Shown here one piece after another: positions 1 through 7,025 of a DNA stretch of 11,596 nucleotides (its first letter is position 1; each line of letters starts with the position of its first letter). The notes below the pieces were generated by a model, which saw only the letters and a list, made by a program, of their open reading frames with translations, was not told the origin of the DNA and did not search any database. The stretch comes from an uncultured Sphingobacteriaceae bacterium (GTDB lineage: Bacteria; Bacteroidota; Bacteroidia; Sphingobacteriales; Sphingobacteriaceae): positions 1 to 11,596 of the forward strand of contig CAMPKC010000082.1 of assembly GCA_946887045.1 (NCBI GenBank). The letters are read 5' to 3'. The position numbers were made by a program, and so were the translations under genes.

Positions 1-998
1 CCCTGATACTGCAACAACAGTGCGTTTAAGCGGTCTATTTCACTTTGCAGCACCGCAGTACTTTTTACGCGGTCGGTAGGTTCTCCGATTGATAAAATGC
101 TTTTGGAGATTATGGCTTCGTGCAGTTCTACGCCATCCTTGAAACGATCTTCAGGCTTCTTCTCAAGGCATTTGGCAAGAATTTTCAGCAACCAGGCGGG
201 TACCTGCATTTCACTTTCTTTCTTCTCGGGAGACCAATTGTCGGGAAGATTTTTTCTTCGCAACTCCATCACATCCGGAACAGGGGTTTCCATATGCGAA
301 ACCATCACGGTATTCCTGGCCGTTTCTCCATTATCCTGCAAAGGAAAAGGAACAACACCTGCTATCAGTTCAAAGAGAATCACTCCAAAGCTATAAACGT
401 CTGTTTGGAAAAGCATTTTTCCTTCGTTCTGTTCAGGGGCCATAAACTCGATGGCTCCGGCGTGGCGCAAGCTGCTCCGGCGTTGCTCGTCAGACATCAC
501 CGAAAGGCCAAAATCAAGTAAAATATAATTTCCCGAACGGATGTTAAACTTTACATTATTGCTTTTTATATCGCCATGTTTAACCGAAACCTTATGGCAA
601 TGAGCCAGCGCATTTGATAGTTGATCGGCAACTTTAATTACCTCACGAATGCTGAAAACAGTGTCGTGAGGTGGCTTAAGAAGTTCTTCAAGGTCGGGCC
701 CTTCTATAAATTCCATCTCTATAAAAGGGAAGGAGCCGCTTTCGGTGATACCAGAGTTAAGTATCTTTACAACGTTAGGATTCGGTTCTTCATTAACCTT
801 TTTAAGTTTCTCTACTTCGTTTTGGAAGTCTCTGAAATTCTTATCATCATTATTTTCCGTATGAATGGGAGTGGGTAAAAGTTTTACGGCGCTTATAATT
901 TCGCCAATGCGCCTGCCTTTGTAGACAGAGCCCTGTCCCCCGGTGCGCAACGCACCCATATTTTCCAAGCCTTCTGTTATTGTGAATACTTTACCCAT
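1..998 (-). CDS. Hanks-type Ser/Thr protein kinase, 3' end cut by window edge
   Basis: The reading frame is open from ATG at 998 to the left edge (332 codons, no stop), so the gene continues outside the window. It is a serine/threonine protein kinase that would transfer phosphate from ATP to proteins in the cytoplasm. Visible motifs are the glycine-rich loop TGGQGSVYKG (residues 19-28), the ATP-anchoring lysine K39 in AVK, the helix-C glutamate E61, the catalytic loop HGDIKSNN (D143, N148), DFG (162-164) and APE (187-189), so it should be active. It is a non-RD kinase: G replaces R before the catalytic aspartate. Residues 1-298 are about 83% identical (hand count) to the next kinase upstream, 32 bp away. 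The linker after residue 298 diverges, then a leucine-rich stretch (VLQSE...LLLQYQ) matches again. The missing C-terminus probably holds a membrane helix, by analogy with the paralogue. It is last in the FHA-kinase-kinase set as far as can be seen. Confidence 0.93.
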   Translation of the reverse strand, partial: MGKVFTITEGLENMGALRTGGQGSVYKGRRIGEIISAVKLLPTPIHTENNDDKNFRDFQNEVEKLKKVNEEPNPNVVKILNSGITESGSFPFIEMEFIEGPDLEELLKPPHDTVFSIREVIKVADQLSNALAHCHKVSVKHGDIKSNNVKFNIRSGNYILLDFGLSVMSDEQRRSSLRHAGAIEFMAPEQNEGKMLFQTDVYSFGVILFELIAGVVPFPLQDNGETARNTVMVSHMETPVPDVMELRRKNLPDNWSPEKKESEMQVPAWLLKILAKCLEKKPEDRFKDGVELHEAIISKSILSIGEPTDRVKSTAVLQSEIDRLNALLLQYQ

Positions 999-1030
999 TT
1001 ATTTAATTTTCATACGTTTGAAAGATTTTT

Positions 1031-2503
1031 TTAATTGCGTTTTTCAAATCTTATATCGAAAAACTTACGCTTTTTTTTCTTTTCCTCTTTCACTAATTCT
1101 TCTTCCTGTTTTGCAATAATTTCTTCCTCTTGTTTTGTTTCTTTTTCTTTTAATGCAAAATATCTTCTGGACAAATCTATCGAATCCTGAACCCTTCTTG
1201 CGTTTAAACGTTCAAGGGTTAAAATAGAATCTCTCAACCGCTCTTTTTCGGCATAAAATGCTGTAGTATCAATGGCTGTTGAAGCATTGCGGCTGTTGAT
1301 AAAAGAGAAGCCAGCGAAAAGACCGAGGGATGATAGAAGAATGACCAGACCAATCAATACTGGTTTTAAAGCACTTGATGTTGATTGGCGGCTTCGGGTT
1401 TTATTCGCTTCTGAATGCACTGTATAAGCTGCCGCTTCTTTTTGCAATTTTGTGTCCTGTAAAGCGGTTAAACCAGCAGCGCCATTTTTTCTTATTGCTT
1501 GCTGATATTGTAGTAAAAGACTCTTTAATCGTTCGTTTTCACTTTGGAGCACGGCTAAATTACTGAACCCGGATCCGGGATTGTATGAATCGGCTTGGGA
1601 TGTGCTATTTAATACAATCGTTTCGTGAAGGTCTATACCATTTTTGAACCGGTTCTCTGGCTTTTTTTCCAGACATTTTGCGATGATGCTGAGCAGCCAC
1701 ATCGGAACACGCATCTCAAGTTCTTTTTTTTCATCCGACCATTTCCTCGGCAGGTTTTGTCTCCGAAGCTCAAGAATATCTGGTACAGGCATTTCCAAAT
1801 GCGAAATCATTACCGCATTTCTGGAAGTTTCGCCATTATCCTGTAAAGGAAAAGGGACAGTCCCGGCCACAAGTTCAAAAAGTATTACACCAAAACTGTA
1901 GACATCTGTTTCAAAAAGCATTTCGCCGGAGTTTTGCTCCGGAGCCATAAATTCAATAGCTCCTGCATGCCGCAGGCTGGTTCGGCGTTGCTCATCTGAC
2001 ATTACCGCCAGGCCGAAATCCAAAAGCATATAATTGCCGGAATGAACATTCAGCTTTACATTATTGCTCTTAATATCGCCATGCTTTACATTCACTTTAT
2101 GGCAGTGAGCCAATGCATTAGATAGTTGATCGGCTACCTTAATCGCTTCACGGATGCTGAATACTGAGTCGTGAGGAGGTTTTAACAGTTCTTCTAAGTC
2201 CGGCCCCTCAATGTATTCCATTTCAATAAATGGCAGCGAACCGCTTTCGGTAATTCCAGAATTTAAGATTTTAACCACATTCGGGTTAGGTTCCTGATTT
2301 ACCCGTTTTAGTTTTAATACCTCATTTTGGAAATCTCTGAAGTTTTTATCGTTATTATTTTCTGCATGGATTGGAGTTGGCAGCAATTTAACAGCGGTAA
2401 TTATCTGGCCCGTACGTCTTCCTTTGTAAACAGATCCCTGTCCACCGGTGCGCAAAGCGCCCATATTCTCTAATCCTTCTGTTATGGTAAATATTCTGGC
2501 CAT
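1031..2503 (-). CDS. Hanks-type Ser/Thr protein kinase with C-terminal membrane helix
   Basis: This 490-residue kinase has a complete catalytic domain at about residues 12-298: glycine loop TGGQGSVYKG (19-28), K39, E61, catalytic loop HGDIKSNN with D143 and N148, DFG at 162-164, APE at 187-189, and the C-lobe motif DVYSFGV. HGD instead of HRD makes it a non-RD kinase; such kinases often do not need activation-loop phosphorylation, though T175 and S176 lie in that loop. A leucine-rich heptad-like stretch (316-338) suggests juxtamembrane dimerisation. One hydrophobic helix (about 381-402) follows, then an 88-residue Glu/Lys-rich, probably coiled-coil tail ending in a lysine cluster. In the usual topology the kinase is cytoplasmic and this tail lies in the periplasm. 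No PASTA, TPR or other known sensor domain is seen. The start is ATG at 2503, matching the paralogue's start. The FHA gene lies 99 bp upstream and the paralogous kinase 32 bp downstream. Confidence 0.94.
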   Translation of the reverse strand: MARIFTITEGLENMGALRTGGQGSVYKGRRTGQIITAVKLLPTPIHAENNNDKNFRDFQNEVLKLKRVNQEPNPNVVKILNSGITESGSLPFIEMEYIEGPDLEELLKPPHDSVFSIREAIKVADQLSNALAHCHKVNVKHGDIKSNNVKLNVHSGNYMLLDFGLAVMSDEQRRTSLRHAGAIEFMAPEQNSGEMLFETDVYSFGVILFELVAGTVPFPLQDNGETSRNAVMISHLEMPVPDILELRRQNLPRKWSDEKKELEMRVPMWLLSIIAKCLEKKPENRFKNGIDLHETIVLNSTSQADSYNPGSGFSNLAVLQSENERLKSLLLQYQQAIRKNGAAGLTALQDTKLQKEAAAYTVHSEANKTRSRQSTSSALKPVLIGLVILLSSLGLFAGFSFINSRNASTAIDTTAFYAEKERLRDSILTLERLNARRVQDSIDLSRRYFALKEKETKQEEEIIAKQEEELVKEEKKKKRKFFDIRFEKRN

Positions 2504-2562
2504 GATTCTATATCAAAGATTTATGAGGTTTATTAAAACGCATAAGTCTTTCTTCTGGTATT

Positions 2563-2581
2563 TATCAGACTTTCGCTGATA
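2563..2581 (-). other. Small perfect inverted repeat between FHA and kinase genes
   Basis: TATCAG and CTGATA form a perfect 6-bp stem around a 7-base loop, 22 bp past the FHA stop codon in the direction of transcription. No U-run follows, so it does not look like an intrinsic terminator. It could be an RNA hairpin affecting processing or partial read-through between the FHA gene and the kinases, or it could be chance in AT-rich DNA. Confidence 0.3.
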
Positions 2582-2602
2582 TTATGATAATTTAAAATAT
2601 AT

Positions 2603-3385
2603 CTAAGACTGTGCCGAAGTTGAAAACTCGATCACCGCAGTTTCTCCCAGTATCACTTGATCACCTTCTTTTAAACGATGTCCGATATGGGTGGAGTTTA
2701 ATTTTATCGGATTGTCATTGTCTATCGACTTGATTTTAATTTTATTTTTTGGTGGTACGCCGCCATCATCTGCAAAAAGCATAAAGCAACCGGCATCGTT
2801 GTTCCATTCGATATGTGCATGCTGCCGGCTGATGTATTTATTACAATCGTTTCCGCAATCTCCAGGAAACGCAATGGTGTTTATTCTAAAAAAGCCGTCG
2901 TCCGTCTGGGCTCTTTTCTCTCTGCCTATGGTTATCTTTCCCGAATCTGAGCGGATCTCATATTCTTCTTTTTCCGCCTGGCCGCTAAGTACCCTGATGT
3001 AAGCGGTTCCGGTTTTGTGTATTTCCTGCTGACGAGTTTTTATGAATAATGCAGCGTGTACTTCGGCAAGTTTTTTTGCCTCCGGCGGAAATATGTCGAC
3101 AAAATTGATCTCCAGTGTCCAGCCTTGCGGCAGGTCTAAAGCGTAATCGTCAGCAATTCGCTGAACTTCCTGTTTAAAGAGTTGAGGCTCTTCAATGTAC
3201 ACTGCCGATTCGTATACATGTTTTTCATTTTCAGGACATGTAATGAACAATTGTATTCCTCTTATATGTTTTCCTTCCCCGCCTTCTACTATTTGTAATT
3301 CCTCTTTTATTGACCGAAGCAAAGCGTCTCGAAGACTTTTAACATCCTGCGGACTTTCTGCATCTGTATTGAATATTTCGAACAT
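2603..3385 (-). CDS. FHA-domain phosphothreonine-binding protein
   Basis: This 260-residue protein has no signal peptide or membrane helix and should be cytoplasmic. The C-terminal half (about 127-255) is a forkhead-associated domain. It shows the IGR motif (G154, R155), the phosphopeptide-binding SRQHAHI motif (S186, R187, H189) and the closing strand LKEGDQVILG...IEF. The loop before SRQH is long and holds a Cys-x3-Cys pair (C177, C181), which is unusual and could bind metal or form a disulfide. The N-terminal part (about 15-120) alternates predicted helices and strands, with a DLPQGW segment and PPEAKK. It recalls the N-terminal domain of mycobacterial FhaA (DUF3662), but that comparison is from memory and uncertain. 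FHA domains bind phosphothreonine, so the kinases encoded just downstream are likely partners or phosphate donors. It starts with ATG at 3385 and is the first gene of the likely FHA-kinase-kinase unit. Confidence 0.88.
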   Translation of the reverse strand: MFEIFNTDAESPQDVKSLRDALLRSIKEELQIVEGGEGKHIRGIQLFITCPENEKHVYESAVYIEEPQLFKQEVQRIADDYALDLPQGWTLEINFVDIFPPEAKKLAEVHAALFIKTRQQEIHKTGTAYIRVLSGQAEKEEYEIRSDSGKITIGREKRAQTDDGFFRINTIAFPGDCGNDCNKYISRQHAHIEWNNDAGCFMLFADDGGVPPKNKIKIKSIDNDNPIKLNSTHIGHRLKEGDQVILGETAVIEFSTSAQS

Positions 3386-3458
3386 TGATTTTTACCTTTC
3401 TTTTGACTTTTACTTGTCTAATAATGAAACAGAAAAAACAAGTTATTGTTGGGCGGGG

Positions 3459-3481
3459 TTGAAATCTAATTATAATTTCAA
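3459..3481. promoter_or_regulatory. Inverted repeat upstream of the FHA gene, possible operator
   Basis: TTGAAAT and ATTTCAA form a perfect 7-bp dyad with a 9-base AT-rich spacer, 74-96 bp upstream of the FHA start. A weak -7-like element, ATAACTTG on the minus strand (3446-3439), lies just downstream of it, which would put the dyad over the -33 region. The surrounding region 3386-3633 (248 bp) is the longest gene-free stretch and separates the divergent FHA and phosphatase genes, so it must hold promoters for both directions. Protein binding here is inference only. Confidence 0.3.
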
Positions 3482-3633
3482 GCGGATTTCAGGCCAGGAT
3501 TCAGGGCAATAATTGGAGGCTTGGGAATGGATTGAGTAATTAGGGCAGATTATCCCTCACCGCATTTAATACGATTATGTTTCTAATCCTAAAAATTACA
3601 TTACGAAACCAGATAGTTAACGATATTTGAGCC

Positions 3634-5283
3634 ATGAAAATTCGTTACTGTCTTTTAATCTTACTGATAGCTGCTTCTTCTATTGCTTATTCGCAGAAAA
3701 AATCTTTGCCGCGACCTAAGTTGGTGGTGGGGCTGGTGGTAGATCAGATGCGGTGGGATTTTCTGTACCGCTATTATGAGCGCTATGGTTCGGGCGGATT
3801 CAAGCGCCTTTTAAATGACGGCTTCAGCTGCGAAAATACGCAGATATCTTATATCCCAACGTATACAGCCTGCGGCCACTCAAGTTTGTATACAGGTTCC
3901 GTTCCTTCAATAAATGGAATTTCGGGCAATAACTGGATTGAACAATCATCCGGATATAATATGTATTGCACCGAGGATACTACAGTGCAATCTGTGGGAA
4001 CTACTTCTAAAGCGGGCAGAATGTCGCCCAGAAATCTTTTAGCAAGTACAGTTACCGACGAATTAAAGCTGGCTACAAATTTCCGTTCAAAAGTAATTGG
4101 CATTGCTCTTAAAGATCGGGGCGGTATATTACCTGCGGGACATTCTGCCGATGCGGCTTATTGGTTTGATGATTTGACCGGAAATTGGATTACTAGTACG
4201 TATTATAGAGCTAATTTGCCAGCTTGGGTAGAGAGTTTTAATAATAAGCGATCTGTTGAAAAACTCAGCCGGAAATGGGAAACGCTTTACCCGGTTGAAT
4301 CTTATAAACAAAGCAGTCCGGATAACTCTTCACGTTATGAGGGGAAGTTTAAAAGCGAAAATGCTCCGGTATTTCCGCATAAGATCGGGGGCGATAAAGC
4401 AAGCGGTTGGGGGCCTATACGAAACTCGCCTTTTGCAAATACCTATACTTTAAGCTTTGCGAAAGAAGCTGTCGCCAGCGAAGGGATGGGCAAGGGCGAA
4501 TCGACCGATTTTCTTGCGGTAAGCCTGTCTTCTGCGGATTATCTCGGACATCAGTTTGGTCCAAATTCGGTGGAAGTGGAAGATATGTATTTGCGGCTTG
4601 ATAAAGATATCGCTGAATTTTTAACTTACCTGGATAACAGAGTAGGGAAGGGACAGTATACCATATTTCTGTCTGCAGATCATGGTGCGGCACATAATCC
4701 TAACTTTTTAAGAGATCATAAAATTCCGGCCGGCGTTTGGAACGGTACACGCAACTCTACACGCGGAGTGGAAGAGCTCAATAAAATTTTATCAAAGAAA
4801 TTCGGCAGCGATAAAATAGTAAGGTCCATGTATAATTATCAGGTGCATTTTAATTATCCGCTTTTAAGCGAAAAGGGCTTAGACATTGACCAGATCAAGA
4901 AGGAGGTGATCACTTATTATACCAGCCAGGCTGCGGTTGCCTATGCGGTCGATATGAAAAATATGGACAATGAGACAATACCCGAGGCTTTGAAATCTAA
5001 AATAATTAACGGGTATAACGAGAAGCGCAGCGGCGAAATCCAGATCATTTTAAATCCGGGATATTATCAGGGTTACGGAACCGAAGTGACCGGTACCTCC
5101 CACGGAACCTGGAATCCCTATGATACTCACATCCCTCTGGTATTTATGGGTTGGGGAATTAAACAGGGCAAGACTCACAGATTAACAAGCATGTCGGATG
5201 TAGCCTCAACGCTTGCGGCTTTACTTCGTATTCAGGAACCTAACGGTAATATCGGGCAGCCCATTACTGAAGTATTAAAGTAA
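3634..5283 (+). CDS. pafA: PafA-like alkaline phosphatase (phosphate monoesterase), exported
   Basis: This 549-residue enzyme of the alkaline phosphatase superfamily releases phosphate from monoesters outside the cytoplasm. Residues 1-20 form a signal peptide (short basic start, hydrophobic core, AYSQ cleavage region). The active site can be placed against the Elizabethkingia PafA enzyme: metal ligand D37, nucleophile T78 in PTYTACGH, N99, the K160-D-R162 pair that marks PafA monoesterases, D302 and H306 in ADYLGH, D349 and H350 in SADHG, and H490 in SHGTWNP. All are present in the family's order and spacing, and the length is normal, so the protein should be active. The start is ATG at 3634, giving a complete signal peptide. 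It heads a plus-strand row with the ThiE-like gene 30 bp downstream, with no clear terminator between. A role in phosphate scavenging is known for the family; no Pho box was identified. Confidence 0.92.
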   Translation: MKIRYCLLILLIAASSIAYSQKKSLPRPKLVVGLVVDQMRWDFLYRYYERYGSGGFKRLLNDGFSCENTQISYIPTYTACGHSSLYTGSVPSINGISGNNWIEQSSGYNMYCTEDTTVQSVGTTSKAGRMSPRNLLASTVTDELKLATNFRSKVIGIALKDRGGILPAGHSADAAYWFDDLTGNWITSTYYRANLPAWVESFNNKRSVEKLSRKWETLYPVESYKQSSPDNSSRYEGKFKSENAPVFPHKIGGDKASGWGPIRNSPFANTYTLSFAKEAVASEGMGKGESTDFLAVSLSSADYLGHQFGPNSVEVEDMYLRLDKDIAEFLTYLDNRVGKGQYTIFLSADHGAAHNPNFLRDHKIPAGVWNGTRNSTRGVEELNKILSKKFGSDKIVRSMYNYQVHFNYPLLSEKGLDIDQIKKEVITYYTSQAAVAYAVDMKNMDNETIPEALKSKIINGYNEKRSGEIQIILNPGYYQGYGTEVTGTSHGTWNPYDTHIPLVFMGWGIKQGKTHRLTSMSDVASTLAALLRIQEPNGNIGQPITEVLK

Positions 5284-5313
5284 TTAGAACCTACTTAAAA
5301 TTCGTTTTTTAAC

Positions 5314-5949
5314 ATGAAGAAATTTATAGCAAAGCTGCATTATTTAACACAAGATATGGATAGCCGCAGCCATATAGAACAAGCTCAGATTGCCTGCGAA
5401 GCAGGAAGCAAATGGATCCAATATCGTTGCCTGTCAAAAAATGATGATGAGCTTTTAAAGGATCTTCACCAGATAGCCACAATTTGCGACGACTGGGGAG
5501 CAACTTTAATTGTTACCGATCATGCACACCTTTTAGACAAAGCGGATATTCAGGGAGTACATATTGAAGATATGCAAGCTGATTTTCAATCAATCCGCAA
5601 GATGATTGGCGCGGAGAAAACACTTGGCGCCTCGGCTAATACTTTTGAGGATATTAAGCGGATAGCCGCAAGTAACGCGGTGGATTATATTGGTTGCGGC
5701 CCTTTTGATCTGACGGAGACAAAACCCAACGATTACCCTCTTTTAGGGATTTCAGGATACGAAGCTATTATACAAAAAATGAAGGCAGTTAATATTTCGG
5801 CTCCTGTTTTGGCTGTAGGCGGCGTTAAAATAGAAGATGTGGATGCTTTAATGCAAACCGGCGTGTATGGAATTGCATTATCTGCAGCCGTAAATAAGGC
5901 GGATAATCCTGCTTCAGCATTCAAGGAAATTTATAAAAAAGTATATTAA
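5314..5949 (+). CDS. ThiE/TenI-family thiamine phosphate synthase
   Basis: This 211-residue protein has the TIM-barrel pattern of thiamine phosphate synthase, which joins HMP pyrophosphate and thiazole phosphate to make thiamine phosphate. Family landmarks are Q36-Y-R38 followed by K42 (substrate phosphate binding), TD at 68-69 (usually ND), GVHIED (81-86, usually GVHLGQxD), the GCGPFDLTETK segment (127-137), and the glycine pair in VLAVGG (169-170) that binds phosphate. Both acidic positions expected to hold Mg2+, D69 and D86, are kept, so synthase activity is plausible. The changed HLGQ segment leaves room for a TenI-like or altered role. Length is normal for the family. It follows the phosphatase gene by 30 bp and precedes a TPK-like gene by 21 bp. 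No other thiamine biosynthesis genes and no TPP riboswitch were seen nearby. Confidence 0.82.
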   Translation: MKKFIAKLHYLTQDMDSRSHIEQAQIACEAGSKWIQYRCLSKNDDELLKDLHQIATICDDWGATLIVTDHAHLLDKADIQGVHIEDMQADFQSIRKMIGAEKTLGASANTFEDIKRIAASNAVDYIGCGPFDLTETKPNDYPLLGISGYEAIIQKMKAVNISAPVLAVGGVKIEDVDALMQTGVYGIALSAAVNKADNPASAFKEIYKKVY

Positions 5950-5957
5950 GTCTTCAG

Positions 5958-5966
5958 TACTTTTGC
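5958..5966 (+). promoter_or_regulatory. TAnnTTTG-type -7 element close to the TPK-like start
   Basis: TACTTTTGC fits the Bacteroidota -7 consensus TAnnTTTG exactly and ends 4 bases before the ATG at 5971. If used, the mRNA would be leaderless or nearly so, and the TPK-like gene could be transcribed apart from thiE. No convincing -33 TTG element is seen at the usual distance. Confidence 0.3.
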
Positions 5967-5970
5967 CTTT

Positions 5971-6537
5971 ATGTCATCGCACCACATTATACGGGAAAAA
6001 CAAGAGCCGGCTTTGCTTATCATTAATATGGAAGGCTTTAACCACGAAAATCTTGGTCAGCTTTTAGAGTGGAGCCCTACGGTTATTGTTACCGAAGAGA
6101 TGTTCGAAACAGTCGATTCATTTGGGATAAAGATTGATGGCGTGGTTAGTAATGACCTTCATTATCCTGCACAGCCACAAACGCTTGTAATTCATACTGA
6201 AGATGATCCTTTACAGGATGCTCTTAAATTTTTAACAGGAGAGCAATATCCTGCGGTAAATATTATTACGGACACCTTTTGCGCTAAAGATTATGTTTTG
6301 TATGTAGACAGAATAGATTTAGTTGTGCTTACGCCCTATCAAAAGATATTTCCGGTAAAGTCAGGCTTTAGTAAATGGCAAACCGCAGGCGAAGAAATAG
6401 AGGTACTCCTTGAAGCGAATAATTTGCATGTTTCGGGCTTGATACCAATAACTGAACATGTTTTTGAAACAGAGAAGGAAGGCTTTTATACGTTAACCTT
6501 CGAACAGCCCTTTACTTTTATCGCCGAAACACTTTAA
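5971..6537 (+). CDS. Degenerate thiamine-pyrophosphokinase-like protein
   Basis: This 188-residue soluble protein resembles thiamine pyrophosphokinase, which makes the cofactor TPP from thiamine and ATP. The resemblance lies in layout: a start of the form QEPALLIIN, then LLEWSPTVIV, a GIKIDGVVSNDL segment (52-63) where active enzymes have lGixPDxxiGDxDS, an HTEDDPLQDALKFL segment (75-88) where they have the TDxxkAL motif, and a C-terminal beta-rich part like the thiamine-binding domain. The key GDxDS aspartates are mostly gone (SNDLHYP instead), and the GGRxDH motif is missing, replaced by ITDTFCAKDY. Catalysis is therefore doubtful; it may be a binding or regulatory paralogue. The link to thiamine is supported by the ThiE-like gene 21 bp upstream. 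The call rests on remembered family pattern and is moderate; the alternative is an unknown protein. Confidence 0.55.
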   Translation: MSSHHIIREKQEPALLIINMEGFNHENLGQLLEWSPTVIVTEEMFETVDSFGIKIDGVVSNDLHYPAQPQTLVIHTEDDPLQDALKFLTGEQYPAVNIITDTFCAKDYVLYVDRIDLVVLTPYQKIFPVKSGFSKWQTAGEEIEVLLEANNLHVSGLIPITEHVFETEKEGFYTLTFEQPFTFIAETL

Positions 6538-6545
6538 ACCTTTGT

Positions 6546-7025
6546 ATGGAAATCAGGATAGCCAGCCTTAAGGATATTCCAGAGATCCACAACCTTGCTT
6601 ATCAAATCTGGCCCTCGGCTTATCAGGACATCTTATCAGCGCAACAAATTGAGTTAATGCTGACCGAAATGTATTCTCACGAAAGTCTGCAATCACAATT
6701 TAATGAGGGTTGTATTTTTTTATTGGTAAAAGATGATCAAAAAGCAATTGCTTTTGCGTCGTATTCTATCTCCGACTCTATTTCTAAAATTCATAAGCTC
6801 TATATCTTATCTGAAAAACAAGGGAAAGGAATCGGAAGGTTACTCACAGATTTTATCAGGAATGATTCAAAGGCAAAGGGCGCGAAAATTCTGCAACTGA
6901 ACGTCAATCGCAAAAATCCGGCATATTTCTTTTACAGAAAATATGGGTTCGAGGTATTTGAAGAAGTGGATATTCCTTATTTCGGGTTTGTGTTGGATGA
7001 TTATGTAATGCGCTTAACAATCTAA
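6546..7025 (+). CDS. GNAT-family N-acetyltransferase
   Basis: This 159-residue protein is a single GCN5-related acetyltransferase domain, which moves an acetyl group from acetyl-CoA to an amine of an unidentified substrate. The coenzyme A binding motif A is clear: HKLYILSEKQGKGIG (83-97), with the Q/RxxGxG/A pyrophosphate loop as QGKGIG (92-97). Motif B follows as LNVNRKNPAYFFYRKYGF (118-135), including N124 and Y130, the usual general-acid tyrosine position. The N-terminal segment RIASLKDIPEIHNLA is the typical first strand and helix. It starts at ATG 6546, 8 bp after the TPK-like gene, so it is probably translated from the same transcript. Its last 4 bases overlap the end of the convergent peptidase gene. 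Substrate and pathway cannot be told from sequence. Confidence 0.9.
   Translation: MEIRIASLKDIPEIHNLAYQIWPSAYQDILSAQQIELMLTEMYSHESLQSQFNEGCIFLLVKDDQKAIAFASYSISDSISKIHKLYILSEKQGKGIGRLLTDFIRNDSKAKGAKILQLNVNRKNPAYFFYRKYGFEVFEEVDIPYFGFVLDDYVMRLTI

Noticed and set aside
999..1013. Four-codon mini-ORF (ATG AAA ATT AAA TAA) directly before the downstream kinase start
   Set aside because: Too short and AT-rich to tell from chance; no leader-peptide pattern or hairpin nearby.
1625..1901. Open frames on the plus strand across the kinase genes (also 97-521, 621-878 and 1375-1566)
   Set aside because: They lie antisense to strongly conserved kinase codons, have no family features, and similar shadows occur in both kinase copies because the copies are alike.
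1..3385. The FHA-kinase set as part of a defence or type VI secretion system
   Set aside because: No nuclease, effector, secretion or structural gene is visible in the window; the neighbours are metabolic or envelope genes.
3622..3629. GATATTTG as a -7 element for the phosphatase gene, and CATATTTG for the peptidase gene
   Set aside because: Each misses the first T of TAnnTTTG and has no -33 element at the right distance.
5284..5313. TPP riboswitch ahead of the ThiE-like gene
   Set aside because: The gap is 30 bp, too short for a riboswitch, and no thi-box sequence is seen there or upstream of the phosphatase gene.
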